The position numbers and the translations under genes are program-made. This document shows, piece by piece, positions 6,105 through 13,920 of a stretch of DNA of 16,179 bases. Within the stretch, counting starts at the first letter, position 1. The number at the start of each line of letters is the position of its first letter. Below the pieces are notes generated by a model. The model had not been told where the DNA came from. It made no database searches and saw nothing but the letters and a program-made list of their open reading frames with translations. Origin of the DNA: Gammaproteobacteria bacterium (lineage in GTDB: Bacteria > Pseudomonadota > Gammaproteobacteria > SZUA-140); the NCBI GenBank assembly GCA_026994735.1, contig JALWQD010000257.1, positions 1 to 16,179 on the forward strand, given 5' to 3'.

Positions 6105-8045
6105 ATGGGCAAGGTAATCGGAATCGATTTAGGAACAACCAATTCCTGTGTGGCCGTGATGGAAGGTGGCAAACCACGGGTTATTGAAAATGCAGAAGGC
6201 GCCAGGACGACACCTTCCGTCGTCGCCTTCAGTGATGACAGTGAAGTTTTGGTCGGTCAGTCGGCGAAGCGCCAGGCGGTTACCAATCCAACGAATACGC
6301 TGTTTGCCATCAAACGTCTGATTGGCCGTCGATTTGATGAAGAAGTCGTGCAGCGGGATATCAAGCTGGTGCCTTATAATATTATCAAGGCAGATAACGG
6401 CGATGCCTGGGTCGAGGCCGGTGGCCAGAAAATGGCTGCGCCGGAAATTTCTGCCCGTATTCTGGGTAAGATGAAGACGACGGCAGAAGATTATCTCGGT
6501 GAAGAGGTTACCGAGGCGGTCATTACCGTGCCGGCCTATTTCAATGATTCGCAGCGTCAGGCAACGAAGGATGCCGGTCGTATTGCCGGTCTTGATGTCA
6601 AGCGGATTATCAATGAGCCGACGGCAGCCGCACTGGCCTATGGACTGGACAAGAAACGTGGTGATGCCAAAATTGCTGTCTTTGATCTCGGTGGGGGTAC
6701 CTTCGATATCTCGATCATTGAAATGGCCGAGATTGAAGGCGAACACCAGTTTGAAGTGCTCTCGACCAATGGCGACACCTTCCTCGGTGGTGAGGATTTT
6801 GACACCCGTTTGATGGATTATCTGGTCGATGAGTTCAAGAAGGATTCGGGTATTGACCTGCATAATGATCCGCTGGCTCTGCAGCGTCTGAAAGAAGCTG
6901 CCGAGAAAGCCAAGATCGAGCTTTCATCAAGCCAGCAGACCGATGTTAATCTCCCCTACATCACTGCCGATGCGACAGGGCCGAAGCATCTCAATCTGAA
7001 ATTGACGCGAGCGAAACTGGAAGCACTGGTTGATGACCTGGTGCAGCGTACGATCGAGCCTTGCCGGGTGGCTTTGCAGGATGCCGGTTTACAGGCAGCG
7101 GACATTGATGATGTGATTCTTGTCGGTGGCCAGTCACGGATGCCGAAAGTGCAGGAAGCTGTTGCTGAGTTTTTTGGCAAGGATCCGCGTCGGGATGTCA
7201 ACCCGGATGAGGCTGTGGCTATTGGTGCCGCGATTCAGGGCGGCGTTCTGAGTGGTGAGGTGAAGGATGTGCTGTTACTGGATGTGACGCCACTTTCTCT
7301 CGGGATTGAGACGATGGGTGGTGTGATGACCAAGCTCATCGAAAAGAATACGACGATTCCGACCAAAGCAACGCAGGTCTTTTCGACTGCTGATGACAAT
7401 CAGACGGCTGTCACCGTTCATGTCCTGCAGGGTGAGCGTGAGATGGCCTCGGTAAACAAGTCGCTGGGACGCTTTGATCTTTCGGATATTCCCCCGTCCC
7501 CACGCGGTGTGCCGCAGATTGAGGTGACCTTCGATATTGATGCTAACGGTATCCTCAATGTTTCGGCACGTGACAAGGCGACCGGCAAGGAACAGTCGAT
7601 TGTCATCAAGGCTTCCAGTGGTCTCAGTGATGAAGAGATCGACAAGATGGTTCGTGACGCCGAAACACATGCGGAAGAAGATCGTCTGTTTCATGAACTG
7701 GTGGGGGCTCGTAACCAGGCCGATGCCTTGATTCATGCGACACGGAAATCGCTCGAGGATCTGGCTGACAAGGTTACTGATGAAGAACGCAGTAGTATTG
7801 AAACAGCAATCAGCGATCTTGAAGAAACGATCAAGACGGATGATAAGGATGCCATCGAAGCGAAGACCAAGGTTCTTTCCGAGGCTTCAGGCAAGATCGC
7901 CGAAAAAGCCTATGCCGAGCAACAGGCGGCTGAAGGCGCGGCTAATGCTGCTGCTGATGATGTGACTGCCCAGAGCCAGAGCGAGAGCAAGGATGATGTT
8001 GTTGATGCCGAGTTTGAAGAAGTGAAGGACGACAACAAAAAGTAA
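6105..8045 (+). CDS. dnaK: Molecular chaperone DnaK (Hsp70)
   Basis: ATP-driven chaperone that binds exposed hydrophobic segments; works with DnaJ (ATPase stimulation) and GrpE (nucleotide exchange) and, in gammaproteobacteria, also holds sigma-32 inactive. The ATG at 6105 has GGAGG (6093-6097) seven bases upstream and gives 646 residues (E. coli 638) starting MGKVIGIDLGTTNS. An in-frame TTG at 6066 would add 13 residues and is rejected. The nucleotide-binding domain covers roughly 1-385 (GIDLGTTNS, IINEPTAAALAYG, AVFDLGGGTFDIS, ILVGGQSRMP). The interdomain linker DVLLLDVTPLSLG and the substrate-binding domain follow, then the helical lid and an acidic tail ending EFEEVKDDNKK, close to the usual EEV-type end. 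Complete and ordinary. Two possible sigma-32 promoters (before grpE and before dnaK) could drive it. Confidence 0.99.
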   Translation: MGKVIGIDLGTTNSCVAVMEGGKPRVIENAEGARTTPSVVAFSDDSEVLVGQSAKRQAVTNPTNTLFAIKRLIGRRFDEEVVQRDIKLVPYNIIKADNGDAWVEAGGQKMAAPEISARILGKMKTTAEDYLGEEVTEAVITVPAYFNDSQRQATKDAGRIAGLDVKRIINEPTAAALAYGLDKKRGDAKIAVFDLGGGTFDISIIEMAEIEGEHQFEVLSTNGDTFLGGEDFDTRLMDYLVDEFKKDSGIDLHNDPLALQRLKEAAEKAKIELSSSQQTDVNLPYITADATGPKHLNLKLTRAKLEALVDDLVQRTIEPCRVALQDAGLQAADIDDVILVGGQSRMPKVQEAVAEFFGKDPRRDVNPDEAVAIGAAIQGGVLSGEVKDVLLLDVTPLSLGIETMGGVMTKLIEKNTTIPTKATQVFSTADDNQTAVTVHVLQGEREMASVNKSLGRFDLSDIPPSPRGVPQIEVTFDIDANGILNVSARDKATGKEQSIVIKASSGLSDEEIDKMVRDAETHAEEDRLFHELVGARNQADALIHATRKSLEDLADKVTDEERSSIETAISDLEETIKTDDKDAIEAKTKVLSEASGKIAEKAYAEQQAAEGAANAAADDVTAQSQSESKDDVVDAEFEEVKDDNKK

Positions 8046-8072
8046 GCGATCGGAAGCGATGGTTTGATGCGG

Positions 8073-8108
8073 GGCGTGGGTTCTATAAGAACCTGCGCCT
8101 TTGCTTTT
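8073..8108 (+). terminator. Hairpin with T-rich tail between dnaK and dnaJ (probable partial terminator)
   Basis: GGCGTGGGTTCT (8073-8084) pairs along its whole length with AGAACCTGCGCC (8088-8099), 12 pairs including two G-T, with an ATA loop. The tail is TTTGCTTTT (8100-8108). It has the shape of an intrinsic terminator. As dnaJ has no clear promoter of its own in 8109-8204, I infer partial termination or mRNA 3'-end protection, which would lower DnaJ relative to DnaK. Confidence 0.7.
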
Positions 8109-8204
8109 AGCAATGACCGGGGTATTTCTATCTGCCACCGGTTTCACAGCTGCTTGGCCCTTGCTGGTGTGTGAAGAGGGGCATGAGGAAGGATTGCGAT
8201 AGGT

Positions 8205-9329
8205 ATGGCTAAACAGGATTATTACGAAGCGCTGGGTGTTGCCCGCAATGCCAGTGAAGCTGAAATCAAGAAGGCTTACCGGCGTATGGCAATGAAATAT
8301 CACCCCGATAGAAATCAGGGGGATGACAATGCCGAGGAACATTTCAAGGCGGCCAAGGAGGCCTATGAGGTTCTCTCCGATGCGCAAAAACGCGCTGCCT
8401 ATGACCAGTTCGGCCATGCCGGTGTTGATCCTTCGATGGGCGCAGGTGGTCAGGGTGGCGGAGCCCCTTTTTCCGATATTTTTGATGATGTTTTTGGTGA
8501 TATCTTTGGCGGACGTGGTGGTCGCAGTGTCCGCAACCGTGGTGCTGATTTACGTTATGATCTCGAACTGTCTCTTGAGGATGCTGTTCATGGGACGACG
8601 GTCAAGATTCGTATTCCCAGCGCGAAACCGTGTCAGGAGTGTGACGGCAGCGGCGCCAAAAAGGGTACCAGCTCGAAGATGTGCCCGACCTGCGGTGGCC
8701 AGGGTCAGGTCAGGATGCAGCAAGGTTTTTTCTCGATTCAGCAGGCCTGCCCCCGTTGCAAGGGCTCGGGAAAGATTATTGCCGAGCCTTGTCGTTCCTG
8801 CCATGGCCATGGCCGTGTCGAGGATGTCAAAACCCTGTCGGTGAAGGTGCCGCCAGGTGTTGATAATGGTGACCGGATTCGTTTGACGGGTGAAGGTGAG
8901 GCCGGTGAGCAGGGTGGCCCGGCAGGTGATTTGTATGTTCAGGTGGGTATTAAACCGCATGCCCTTTTCAAGCGCGAGGCGCGTGATCTGTATTGCGAAA
9001 TGCCGATCAGCTTTGCCACCGCGGCTTTGGGTGGCGAGCTGGAAGTCCCGACGCTTGAAGGGCGCGTCAAATTGAAAGTCCCTGAAGGAACCCAGACGGG
9101 ACGCGTTTTTCGTTTGCGTGGCAAGGGTGTGGTCAGCGTCCATGATAAACGGCCCGGTGACCTGCTCTGTATGGTGACCGTCGAAACACCTGTGAAACTC
9201 AATGACGAGCAGCGGGCATTGCTCAAGGATTTCGATGAAACCCTGTTGCACCGTGGCGAGAAACACAGCCCGAGGGCGCGCTCTTGGCTGGATGGTGTGA
9301 AGGATTTTTTTGAGGCGCTGAAGAGTTAG
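8205..9329 (+). CDS. dnaJ: Co-chaperone DnaJ (Hsp40)
   Basis: Stimulates the DnaK ATPase and delivers substrates to it. The protein has 374 residues (E. coli 376) with the full type I layout. The J domain (1-70) has the essential HPD at 33-35. The Gly/Phe-rich region covers about 70-110. Four CxxCxGxG zinc-finger repeats lie at 143-203 (CQECDGSG, CPTCGGQG, CPRCKGSG, CRSCHGHG), followed by the two C-terminal substrate-binding domains. All eight cysteines are present. The ATG is preceded by AGGAAGG (8186-8192), twelve bases away, which is rather far. It follows dnaK by 159 bases containing a terminator-like hairpin, so its expression is probably lower than that of dnaK. Confidence 0.99.
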   Translation: MAKQDYYEALGVARNASEAEIKKAYRRMAMKYHPDRNQGDDNAEEHFKAAKEAYEVLSDAQKRAAYDQFGHAGVDPSMGAGGQGGGAPFSDIFDDVFGDIFGGRGGRSVRNRGADLRYDLELSLEDAVHGTTVKIRIPSAKPCQECDGSGAKKGTSSKMCPTCGGQGQVRMQQGFFSIQQACPRCKGSGKIIAEPCRSCHGHGRVEDVKTLSVKVPPGVDNGDRIRLTGEGEAGEQGGPAGDLYVQVGIKPHALFKREARDLYCEMPISFATAALGGELEVPTLEGRVKLKVPEGTQTGRVFRLRGKGVVSVHDKRPGDLLCMVTVETPVKLNDEQRALLKDFDETLLHRGEKHSPRARSWLDGVKDFFEALKS

Positions 9330-9345
9330 CACAGCGGTACCGGAG

Positions 9346-9433
9346 GACTGTTTTCGGACAGTCTGAAGGCGTTCACTGGCAGAGAGTTCATCAGTGAAAG
9401 TGCGGTTCTCAGAAGCCTCCGGGCAGTGCCCGG
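9346..9433 (+). other. Three tandem hairpins between dnaJ and dapB
   Basis: The stems are GACTGT/ACAGTC (9346-9351 with 9358-9363), TTCACTG/CAGTGAA (9372-9378 with 9392-9398) and CCGGGC/GCCCGG (9419-9424 with 9428-9433, AGT loop). None is followed by a run of T, so they are not classical intrinsic terminators. They may stabilise the dnaJ mRNA end or set the level of dapB read-through. I saw no convincing separate promoter for dapB in this gap. Confidence 0.45.
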
Positions 9434-9458
9434 TCATTTGATCTTTGCAGGAGACATT

Positions 9459-10268
9459 ATGGAGAGCAGAATTGCGGTCATAGGCGCTTCCGGACGCATG
9501 GGGCGCAGTTTGATCGAAGCAGCGTCTGAGCATCCTGATGTCCGTCTGGTTGCTGCCATCGAGGCCCGGGGGAGTGCCGTTATCGGTCTCGATGCCGGTC
9601 AGTTAGCCGGATTGGCAGCGAATGGTGTTGTTATCAGTGATGATTTGGCTGCCGTCATTGATGATGTTGATGTGGTCATTGATTTTACTCGTCCTGAAGT
9701 GACGCTGGCGACACTGAAAGTCTGCCGGAAAGCCTCTTGCCGTCTGGTGATCGGCACCACAGGTTTTGATGACCCGCAAAGACAGCAGATTGAGAAGGCG
9801 GCCCGGGACATGGCCATTATGCTGGCCCCGAACATGAGTGTGGGTGTCAATCTCTGCTTTCGCTTGATCGAACTGGCGGCAAAAGTATTGCGTGATGAGG
9901 TCGATGTCGAGATTATTGAAGCCCATCACAGGCACAAGATCGATGCGCCATCAGGGACTGCTCTGCGCATGGGGGAGATCGTTGCCGAGGCGACAGGGCG
10001 TACGCTTGCTGATTGTGCCGTCTATGGTCGTCAGGGAAATACGGGTGCACGGCAACAGCAGACCATTGGCTTTGAAACTATCCGTGCTGGCGATATCGTG
10101 GGTGACCACACCGTATTGTTTGCCGCTATGGGGGAGCGTATTGAAATAACCCATAAGGCCTCTAGCCGTATGACCTTTGCCATGGGCGCGATGCGCGCTT
10201 CTGTATGGTTGTCAGCTAAGCCGAAAGGCCTTTTTGATATGCAGGATGTGCTCGCTCTCAAGGATTGA
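9459..10268 (+). CDS. dapB: 4-hydroxy-tetrahydrodipicolinate reductase
   Basis: Reduces the DapA product to tetrahydrodipicolinate with NAD(P)H, the second step of the lysine/diaminopimelate branch, which feeds the cell wall. The ATG at 9459 is preceded by AGGAG (9449-9453) and gives 269 residues (E. coli 273). An in-frame GTG at 9426 is rejected because it would add 11 residues ahead of the conserved MESRIAVIGASGRMG. The Rossmann motif GASGRMG spans 9-15 and GTTGF starts at 99. APNMSVGVN is at 123-131, and the active-site segment EAHHRHKIDAPSGTA at 154-168 carries the catalytic His and Lys160. It lies 129 bases after dnaJ on the same strand. Linkage of dapB to dnaJ is common in gammaproteobacteria, where carA often follows, but here an unrecognised gene pair follows instead. 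Confidence 0.97.
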   Translation: MESRIAVIGASGRMGRSLIEAASEHPDVRLVAAIEARGSAVIGLDAGQLAGLAANGVVISDDLAAVIDDVDVVIDFTRPEVTLATLKVCRKASCRLVIGTTGFDDPQRQQIEKAARDMAIMLAPNMSVGVNLCFRLIELAAKVLRDEVDVEIIEAHHRHKIDAPSGTALRMGEIVAEATGRTLADCAVYGRQGNTGARQQQTIGFETIRAGDIVGDHTVLFAAMGERIEITHKASSRMTFAMGAMRASVWLSAKPKGLFDMQDVLALKD

Positions 10269-10282
10269 TGGCAACGTTTGCC

Positions 10283-10338
10283 GGCCGCCATTGATTGGGC
10301 GGTCTCGATGATGGAGATGACTTTTTTTACCTTATAAT
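10283..10338 (+). promoter_or_regulatory. Weak hairpin after dapB and possible -10 element
   Basis: GGCCGCC (10283-10289) can pair with GGCGGTC (10298-10304), but the nearest T run (10322-10328, seven T) is 17 bases away, so this is at best a poor terminator. A perfect -10 hexamer TATAAT lies at 10333-10338. No good -35 hexamer stands at the right distance (best is TGGAGA at 10312-10317, 15 bases away). It could start transcription of the small gene at 10452 and its partner. Confidence 0.3.
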
Positions 10339-10451
10339 GATATCCCAATCAGCGACTCTTAACCGAGATTTAATGACAAGGGTCGATAATGTTATGAAGC
10401 GCTCGTTGTGTTTCACGGGCATGTGCTACTTATCGGGTTTGGAGATAATTG

Positions 10452-10631
10452 ATGATCGACCTGTCTGAGGCCCGGCAACGCTGGACCGCACTGATGTTGC
10501 AGGATCAAGATAATAATATGCGTCGCCCTGTTGACGAGGATTGCGACAGTGATTGCTGGGGTAATATCTGGGTTGCCCATGATGATGAGCCGTTATCGTC
10601 GATCCATGACCTTTGTGCCGCCGGTCGTTGA
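10452..10631 (+). CDS. Small acidic protein, 59 residues, function unknown
   Basis: I do not recognise this protein. It starts at ATG 10452 with GGAG (10441-10444) seven bases upstream, a good ribosome site. The sequence begins MIDLSEARQRWTALMLQDQD, is strongly acidic in the middle and contains a CDSDCW pair of cysteines near residues 32-37, then GNIWVAHDDEPL. No signal peptide or membrane segment is visible, so a cytoplasmic product is likely. Its TGA (10629-10631) overlaps a TTG at 10628-10630, one possible start of the downstream barrel protein gene, which suggests translational coupling. It may instead only serve as a coupling or leader ORF. The gene call rests on ribosome site, amino-acid composition and the overlap, not on homology. 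Confidence 0.55.
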   Translation: MIDLSEARQRWTALMLQDQDNNMRRPVDEDCDSDCWGNIWVAHDDEPLSSIHDLCAAGR

Positions 10632-11452
10632 GGGTGCAGCGGCAATATTGTCTCGGCTCCGTGCGGCTGGCTTTCCTGATATCGCTTCTCCTTGTCGGCC
10701 AGGTGGCAGCGGCAGAGCGGGCAGGGAAAGGGACAGCAGCCATTGCTCTCGGGCTTGAGTATTTCCGTTGGCAGGAGTTTTTGAGCAACGGTCAGCGACT
10801 GTTGACCGAGCAGGGGCCGCGCGCTGTTTTGCGCCTGGACTATGATGCCGGCGCGCGCCTTCCGCAGCGCTATATTTTGCGTTTCCGGGCCAAGGCCTAT
10901 GCCGGACTGGTTGATTACAATGGCCAGGATAGCAATGGCTATTTTGTTGCTTCGGACACGGATTACCGTGGTCTCCAGGGCGAATTGCAAGTCGGTCTGC
11001 GACGACAACTGTCGGCACAGCGTAGTCTGGCATTGATGACGGCAGTGGGTGCCGATGTCTGGCGTCGTCGTATTGCTGACAGCAGCAACTCACTGGCCCA
11101 GCCTGTGAGTGGCTTTCTCGAAGACTATCGTTTGACCTTTGCCCGCATTGGCCTCGCCAGCGAGCATCGTCAGGGGCGTTATCTGACGACTTTCGCGCTT
11201 GGTCTGCGGCGCTCATTAAGTGTTGATGAAGACATCACGATCTCAGCACAGGCCTTGCGTTTGCATCCGGGTCGAAATTGGTCCGCCTATGCCGGTATGA
11301 CGTTTCAATCGGGTCGCCGCCAGATCGAGATTAGCTATGAAGGGCTGCGTTTTGACCCCTCGGCGGCCGTGTTGACCGCAGGTAGTGTCCTGGTCTGGCA
11401 GCCGCGCAGTGAGGCCGACATTATCACCATTAGCTTTGCTTACCTGTTTTGA
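10628..11452 (+). CDS. Predicted outer-membrane beta-barrel protein, unknown family
   Basis: The reading frame is open from 10613. I favour the TTG at 10628, whose TTGA overlaps the stop of the small gene; TTG 10613 and GTG 10634 are alternatives, and none has a strong ribosome site. The start choice moves the N-terminus by a few residues only. An Arg-containing n-region precedes a hydrophobic core (LAFLISLLLVG) and an AAA cleavage region, a typical Sec signal peptide of about 29 residues. The mature part alternates polar and hydrophobic residues (for example RAVLRLDYDAG, RYILRFRAKAYAG, GELQVGLRRQL, RQIEISYEGLRF), consistent with about ten strands. It ends in ITISFAYLF, a terminal Phe in a beta-signature as recognised by BamA. 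I infer an outer-membrane protein of about 245 mature residues. Substrate and role are unknown. Confidence 0.75.
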   Translation: MRVQRQYCLGSVRLAFLISLLLVGQVAAAERAGKGTAAIALGLEYFRWQEFLSNGQRLLTEQGPRAVLRLDYDAGARLPQRYILRFRAKAYAGLVDYNGQDSNGYFVASDTDYRGLQGELQVGLRRQLSAQRSLALMTAVGADVWRRRIADSSNSLAQPVSGFLEDYRLTFARIGLASEHRQGRYLTTFALGLRRSLSVDEDITISAQALRLHPGRNWSAYAGMTFQSGRRQIEISYEGLRFDPSAAVLTAGSVLVWQPRSEADIITISFAYLF

Positions 11453-11523
11453 TGTGCGCCGGGTGCGGCTAGTGGTTATTTGATGCCGCTGCCGTTGTTT
11501 GCCAATGACGGTCAGGACATTGT

Positions 11524-12819
11524 TCAGGATTGTGCCGTTGCGGATGAATGTTTGTTTTTTCCCCCTTCCGGCGGGACGATGCGTACACTGCGAATGAGAT
11601 TGTTAGTGACCTGCTTGACTTCCATCGTATAACCACTCAGGCGCAGACTGGTGCCTGGCTGGGGGATCGCTTCCAGGTATTCGATGATCAGGCCGCTGAG
11701 CGTTTTTGGACCATCGACGGGCAATTGCCAGGACATGGTGCGGTTGAGAGTGCGGATATTGATGCTGCCATCGACCAGGTGACTGCCATCATTGAGTGTG
11801 CGGGCACCTGAAATACGTGTGGCAATGTCTGTTGTGAATTCACCGATAATTTCTTCGAGAATATCTTCCAGTGTCACCAATCCTTCAATATCGCCATATT
11901 CATCGACAACCAGTGCGGTACGCCGCCGACCTTGTTGAAAGTTGATCAGTTGTGTATTGAGTTCTGTCCCCTGAGGGATGAAATAGGGCTCTTCAGCAAC
12001 CTCACGCAGGCGCGCATGGGTCAACGCACCTTCATGCATGACTCGCAGCAGGCCACGGACATGCAGGACACCGACAACATCGTTGATGTCATCACTGTAG
12101 AGGGGCAGGCGCGTGTATGGACAGTGTTCGAGAAAACTGCTGATGGCGTCAATGTCATCGTTGAGGTTAATGCCGGTAATCTCGTTTCGGGGAATCATGA
12201 TGTCATCGACACGGGCTTTTTCAAGGTCGAGAATATTGAGCAACATTTTTTGGTGACTGCGCGGGATCAGGCTGCCGGCCTCATTGACGACCATGCGCAA
12301 TTCTTCGGAGCTGAGTGACTGCGTGGTTTGTCGTGATAGCGGCATGCCGAACAGGCGCAACAGACCATTGGCAATCATGTTGATGATCCAGACCAGCGGA
12401 TAACAGAGACGTAGCAGAAGCGGGATGATCAGGCTGGCGGGAAAAGCTATGCGCTCTGGATGCAGAGCGGCAGCCGTTTTCGGCGTGACTTCAGCAAAGA
12501 CAAGAATAACCATCGTCAATAGTCCTGCGGCGGCGGCAACCCAGCTTTCTCCCCATGTGCGCAGGGCAATGATTGTCGTGATCGATGAGGCGAGGATGTT
12601 GACGAAGTTATTGCCGAGGAGAATGATGCCAATCAGGCGATCGGGACGTTCCAGCAGTTGTAAGACACGGCGAGCACCGGCATGCCCTTGGTTATGCAAG
12701 TGACGCAGCCGGTGGCGACTGAGTCGCATCATGGCTGTTTCGCTGGCCGAGAAAAAGGCCGAGAGCAAAATCAGCAGGATTAATGCGGTCAATAAAAAGG
12801 AGAGCGGAATAGTTTCCAT
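11524..12819 (-). CDS. corB: CNNM/CorB-type inner-membrane transporter with CBS domains (HlyC/CorC family)
   Basis: Family members are linked to Mg2+/divalent cation export and resistance; transport itself is inferred here. The protein has 431 residues (E. coli YfjD/CorB about 420). Residues of about 1-190 form the DUF21/CNNM membrane domain, with four or so hydrophobic segments and the motifs SASETA (24-29) and EVTPKT (110-115). Two CBS domains follow at roughly 205-262 and 270-328 (MIPRNEITGI, TALVVDEYGDIEGLVTLEDILEEIIGE), the usual nucleotide-binding cytoplasmic pair. The C-terminal CorC_HlyC domain spans about 345-425. The ATG start has a poor ribosome site. It follows ypjD by 38 bases on the same strand, so they form an operon, the same pairing as ypjD-yfjD in E. 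coli. Converges on the barrel protein gene, with 71 bases between. Confidence 0.9.
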   Translation of the reverse strand: METIPLSFLLTALILLILLSAFFSASETAMMRLSRHRLRHLHNQGHAGARRVLQLLERPDRLIGIILLGNNFVNILASSITTIIALRTWGESWVAAAAGLLTMVILVFAEVTPKTAAALHPERIAFPASLIIPLLLRLCYPLVWIINMIANGLLRLFGMPLSRQTTQSLSSEELRMVVNEAGSLIPRSHQKMLLNILDLEKARVDDIMIPRNEITGINLNDDIDAISSFLEHCPYTRLPLYSDDINDVVGVLHVRGLLRVMHEGALTHARLREVAEEPYFIPQGTELNTQLINFQQGRRRTALVVDEYGDIEGLVTLEDILEEIIGEFTTDIATRISGARTLNDGSHLVDGSINIRTLNRTMSWQLPVDGPKTLSGLIIEYLEAIPQPGTSLRLSGYTMEVKQVTNNLIRSVRIVPPEGGKNKHSSATAQS

Positions 12820-12857
12820 TGTCTATTTGTCAGCAGTGTCAGGATTGACCGGGAAGG

Positions 12858-13664
12858 TCAGCGCTTGAGTACGAGTTCAAGGACCAGTTTGCTGCCGAGA
12901 TAGGCCATCAGCAATGCCAGGAAACCCCACATCGTCCAGCGAATGGCAATCTTACCGCGCCAGCCAAAGCGCCAGCGCCCCCAGAGTAAGGCGGCAAACA
13001 GTGCCCAGGCGATGATTGACAAGGCTGTTTTATGCACCAGGTGCTGGGCAAAGAGGTTATCGACATAGAGAAAACCGCTGACCAGTGACAATGTCTGCAG
13101 AATAAAGCCGATGGCAATCATCTGAAACAACAGTGTTTCCATTGTTTGCAGCGGCGGTAAGGCGCGGATAAAGCCGCCGGGACGTTTATTATGTAGATGA
13201 TGGTTTTGAATGGCGATCAGAATGGCTTGCAGGGCGGCAAGACTGATCATGCTATAAGCCGTAATCGACAGGACGATGTGTGCCTGCAGGCCTTTTTCAT
13301 TGGGGCTGAGCAAATGCTCAGAGGGAAAGCTCAGTTCAAGTAGCAGGGCAACGGCTGCCAGTGGCAGGATAACGATGCCGAGGTGTTCGACAGGACGAAA
13401 AAAGGCGGTTACCAGCAACAACAGGGCGATCACTACTGACATCAGTGACACCACATTGAAAAAACTGAGATTTAACTCGCCACTCAGGTCCAGGCGCGGG
13501 TAGAGCGCGAGTAGATGGGCAGCGACGGCAAGCAAGGCCAGTATCAGGATATGATTCTTGGCCGGCTGGAAGGAAGCCGATGAGCGTCCGAGGCGGATGC
13601 TGAGTAAGGCGCCAGAAATAATATAAAGGACAATGGCGGTGCTATTAAGTAGGTACGGGGTCAT
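12858..13664 (-). CDS. ypjD: CcsA/YpjD-type multi-pass inner-membrane protein
   Basis: Belongs to the cytochrome c assembly protein fold (CcsA/CcmC/CcmF family), but its role is uncertain. The 268 residues form about eight hydrophobic segments, beginning MTPYLLNSTAIVLYIISG. Two His that could face the outside of the membrane fit the family's heme-ligand positions: His129 (QAHIVLSITAYS) and His211 (LVHKTALSIIAW). The Trp-rich WWD signature of true heme-delivering CcsA proteins is not visible, as is also the case for E. coli YpjD, so I do not call it a cytochrome c biogenesis factor. The C-terminal half holds many aromatic and Arg residues (WGRWRFGWRGKIAIRW). First gene of the ypjD-corB operon, and close to ffh, as in E. 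coli. Confidence 0.88.
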   Translation of the reverse strand: MTPYLLNSTAIVLYIISGALLSIRLGRSSASFQPAKNHILILALLAVAAHLLALYPRLDLSGELNLSFFNVVSLMSVVIALLLLVTAFFRPVEHLGIVILPLAAVALLLELSFPSEHLLSPNEKGLQAHIVLSITAYSMISLAALQAILIAIQNHHLHNKRPGGFIRALPPLQTMETLLFQMIAIGFILQTLSLVSGFLYVDNLFAQHLVHKTALSIIAWALFAALLWGRWRFGWRGKIAIRWTMWGFLALLMAYLGSKLVLELVLKR

Positions 13665-13740
13665 GGTTCGTCTGTGTTGTCGGCGAAAAATTTGTCCAGC
13701 ATCGGTGGCGGCTCGTTATGTTTTTGGCAATATCCTCTGC

Positions 13741-13780
13741 CACAGTCATTGGGTGCGCAACGACTGTGCCCTCTATTTTT
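13741..13780. other. Inverted repeat upstream of ypjD
   Basis: CACAGTC (13741-13747) is repeated inverted as GACTGTG (13762-13768). Inside, TTG (13749-13751) can pair with CAA (13758-13760), giving ten pairs with one A-C mismatch. On the + strand ATTTTT (13775-13780) follows, so it resembles a terminator, but there is no gene upstream on that strand. Read on the minus strand it lies in the expected 5' leader of ypjD-corB and may be an operator or leader hairpin. Confidence 0.4.
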
Positions 13781-13920
13781 CCCGGCGTCTGTCGATAGAC
13801 ACCATAGAGCCGGTTCGATGTGAACCCAGCGGTTTCGACAAGTGTAACCTGAATCGATGACCGTGAGCCAAGATTGGCATTGAAAACTGATGAAACATGG
13901 CTGTTGACCAGAGGGTGGGG

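Noticed and set aside
8550..9533. 327-codon minus-strand frame opposite dnaJ and the start of dapB
   Set aside because: Covers dnaJ on the opposite strand. dnaJ has all its zinc-finger cysteines and the HPD motif, so the long antisense frame is a by-product of codon bias.
10373..10468. 31-codon frame (MTRVDNVMKRSLCF...) upstream of the small gene, as a leader peptide
   Set aside because: Poor ribosome site, no regulatory codon run and overlap with the better-supported gene at 10452. Not enough to call.
10505..11216. Two long minus-strand frames opposite the barrel protein gene
   Set aside because: The + strand product has a signal peptide and a beta-signature C-terminus. The antisense products show neither recognisable motifs nor ribosome sites.
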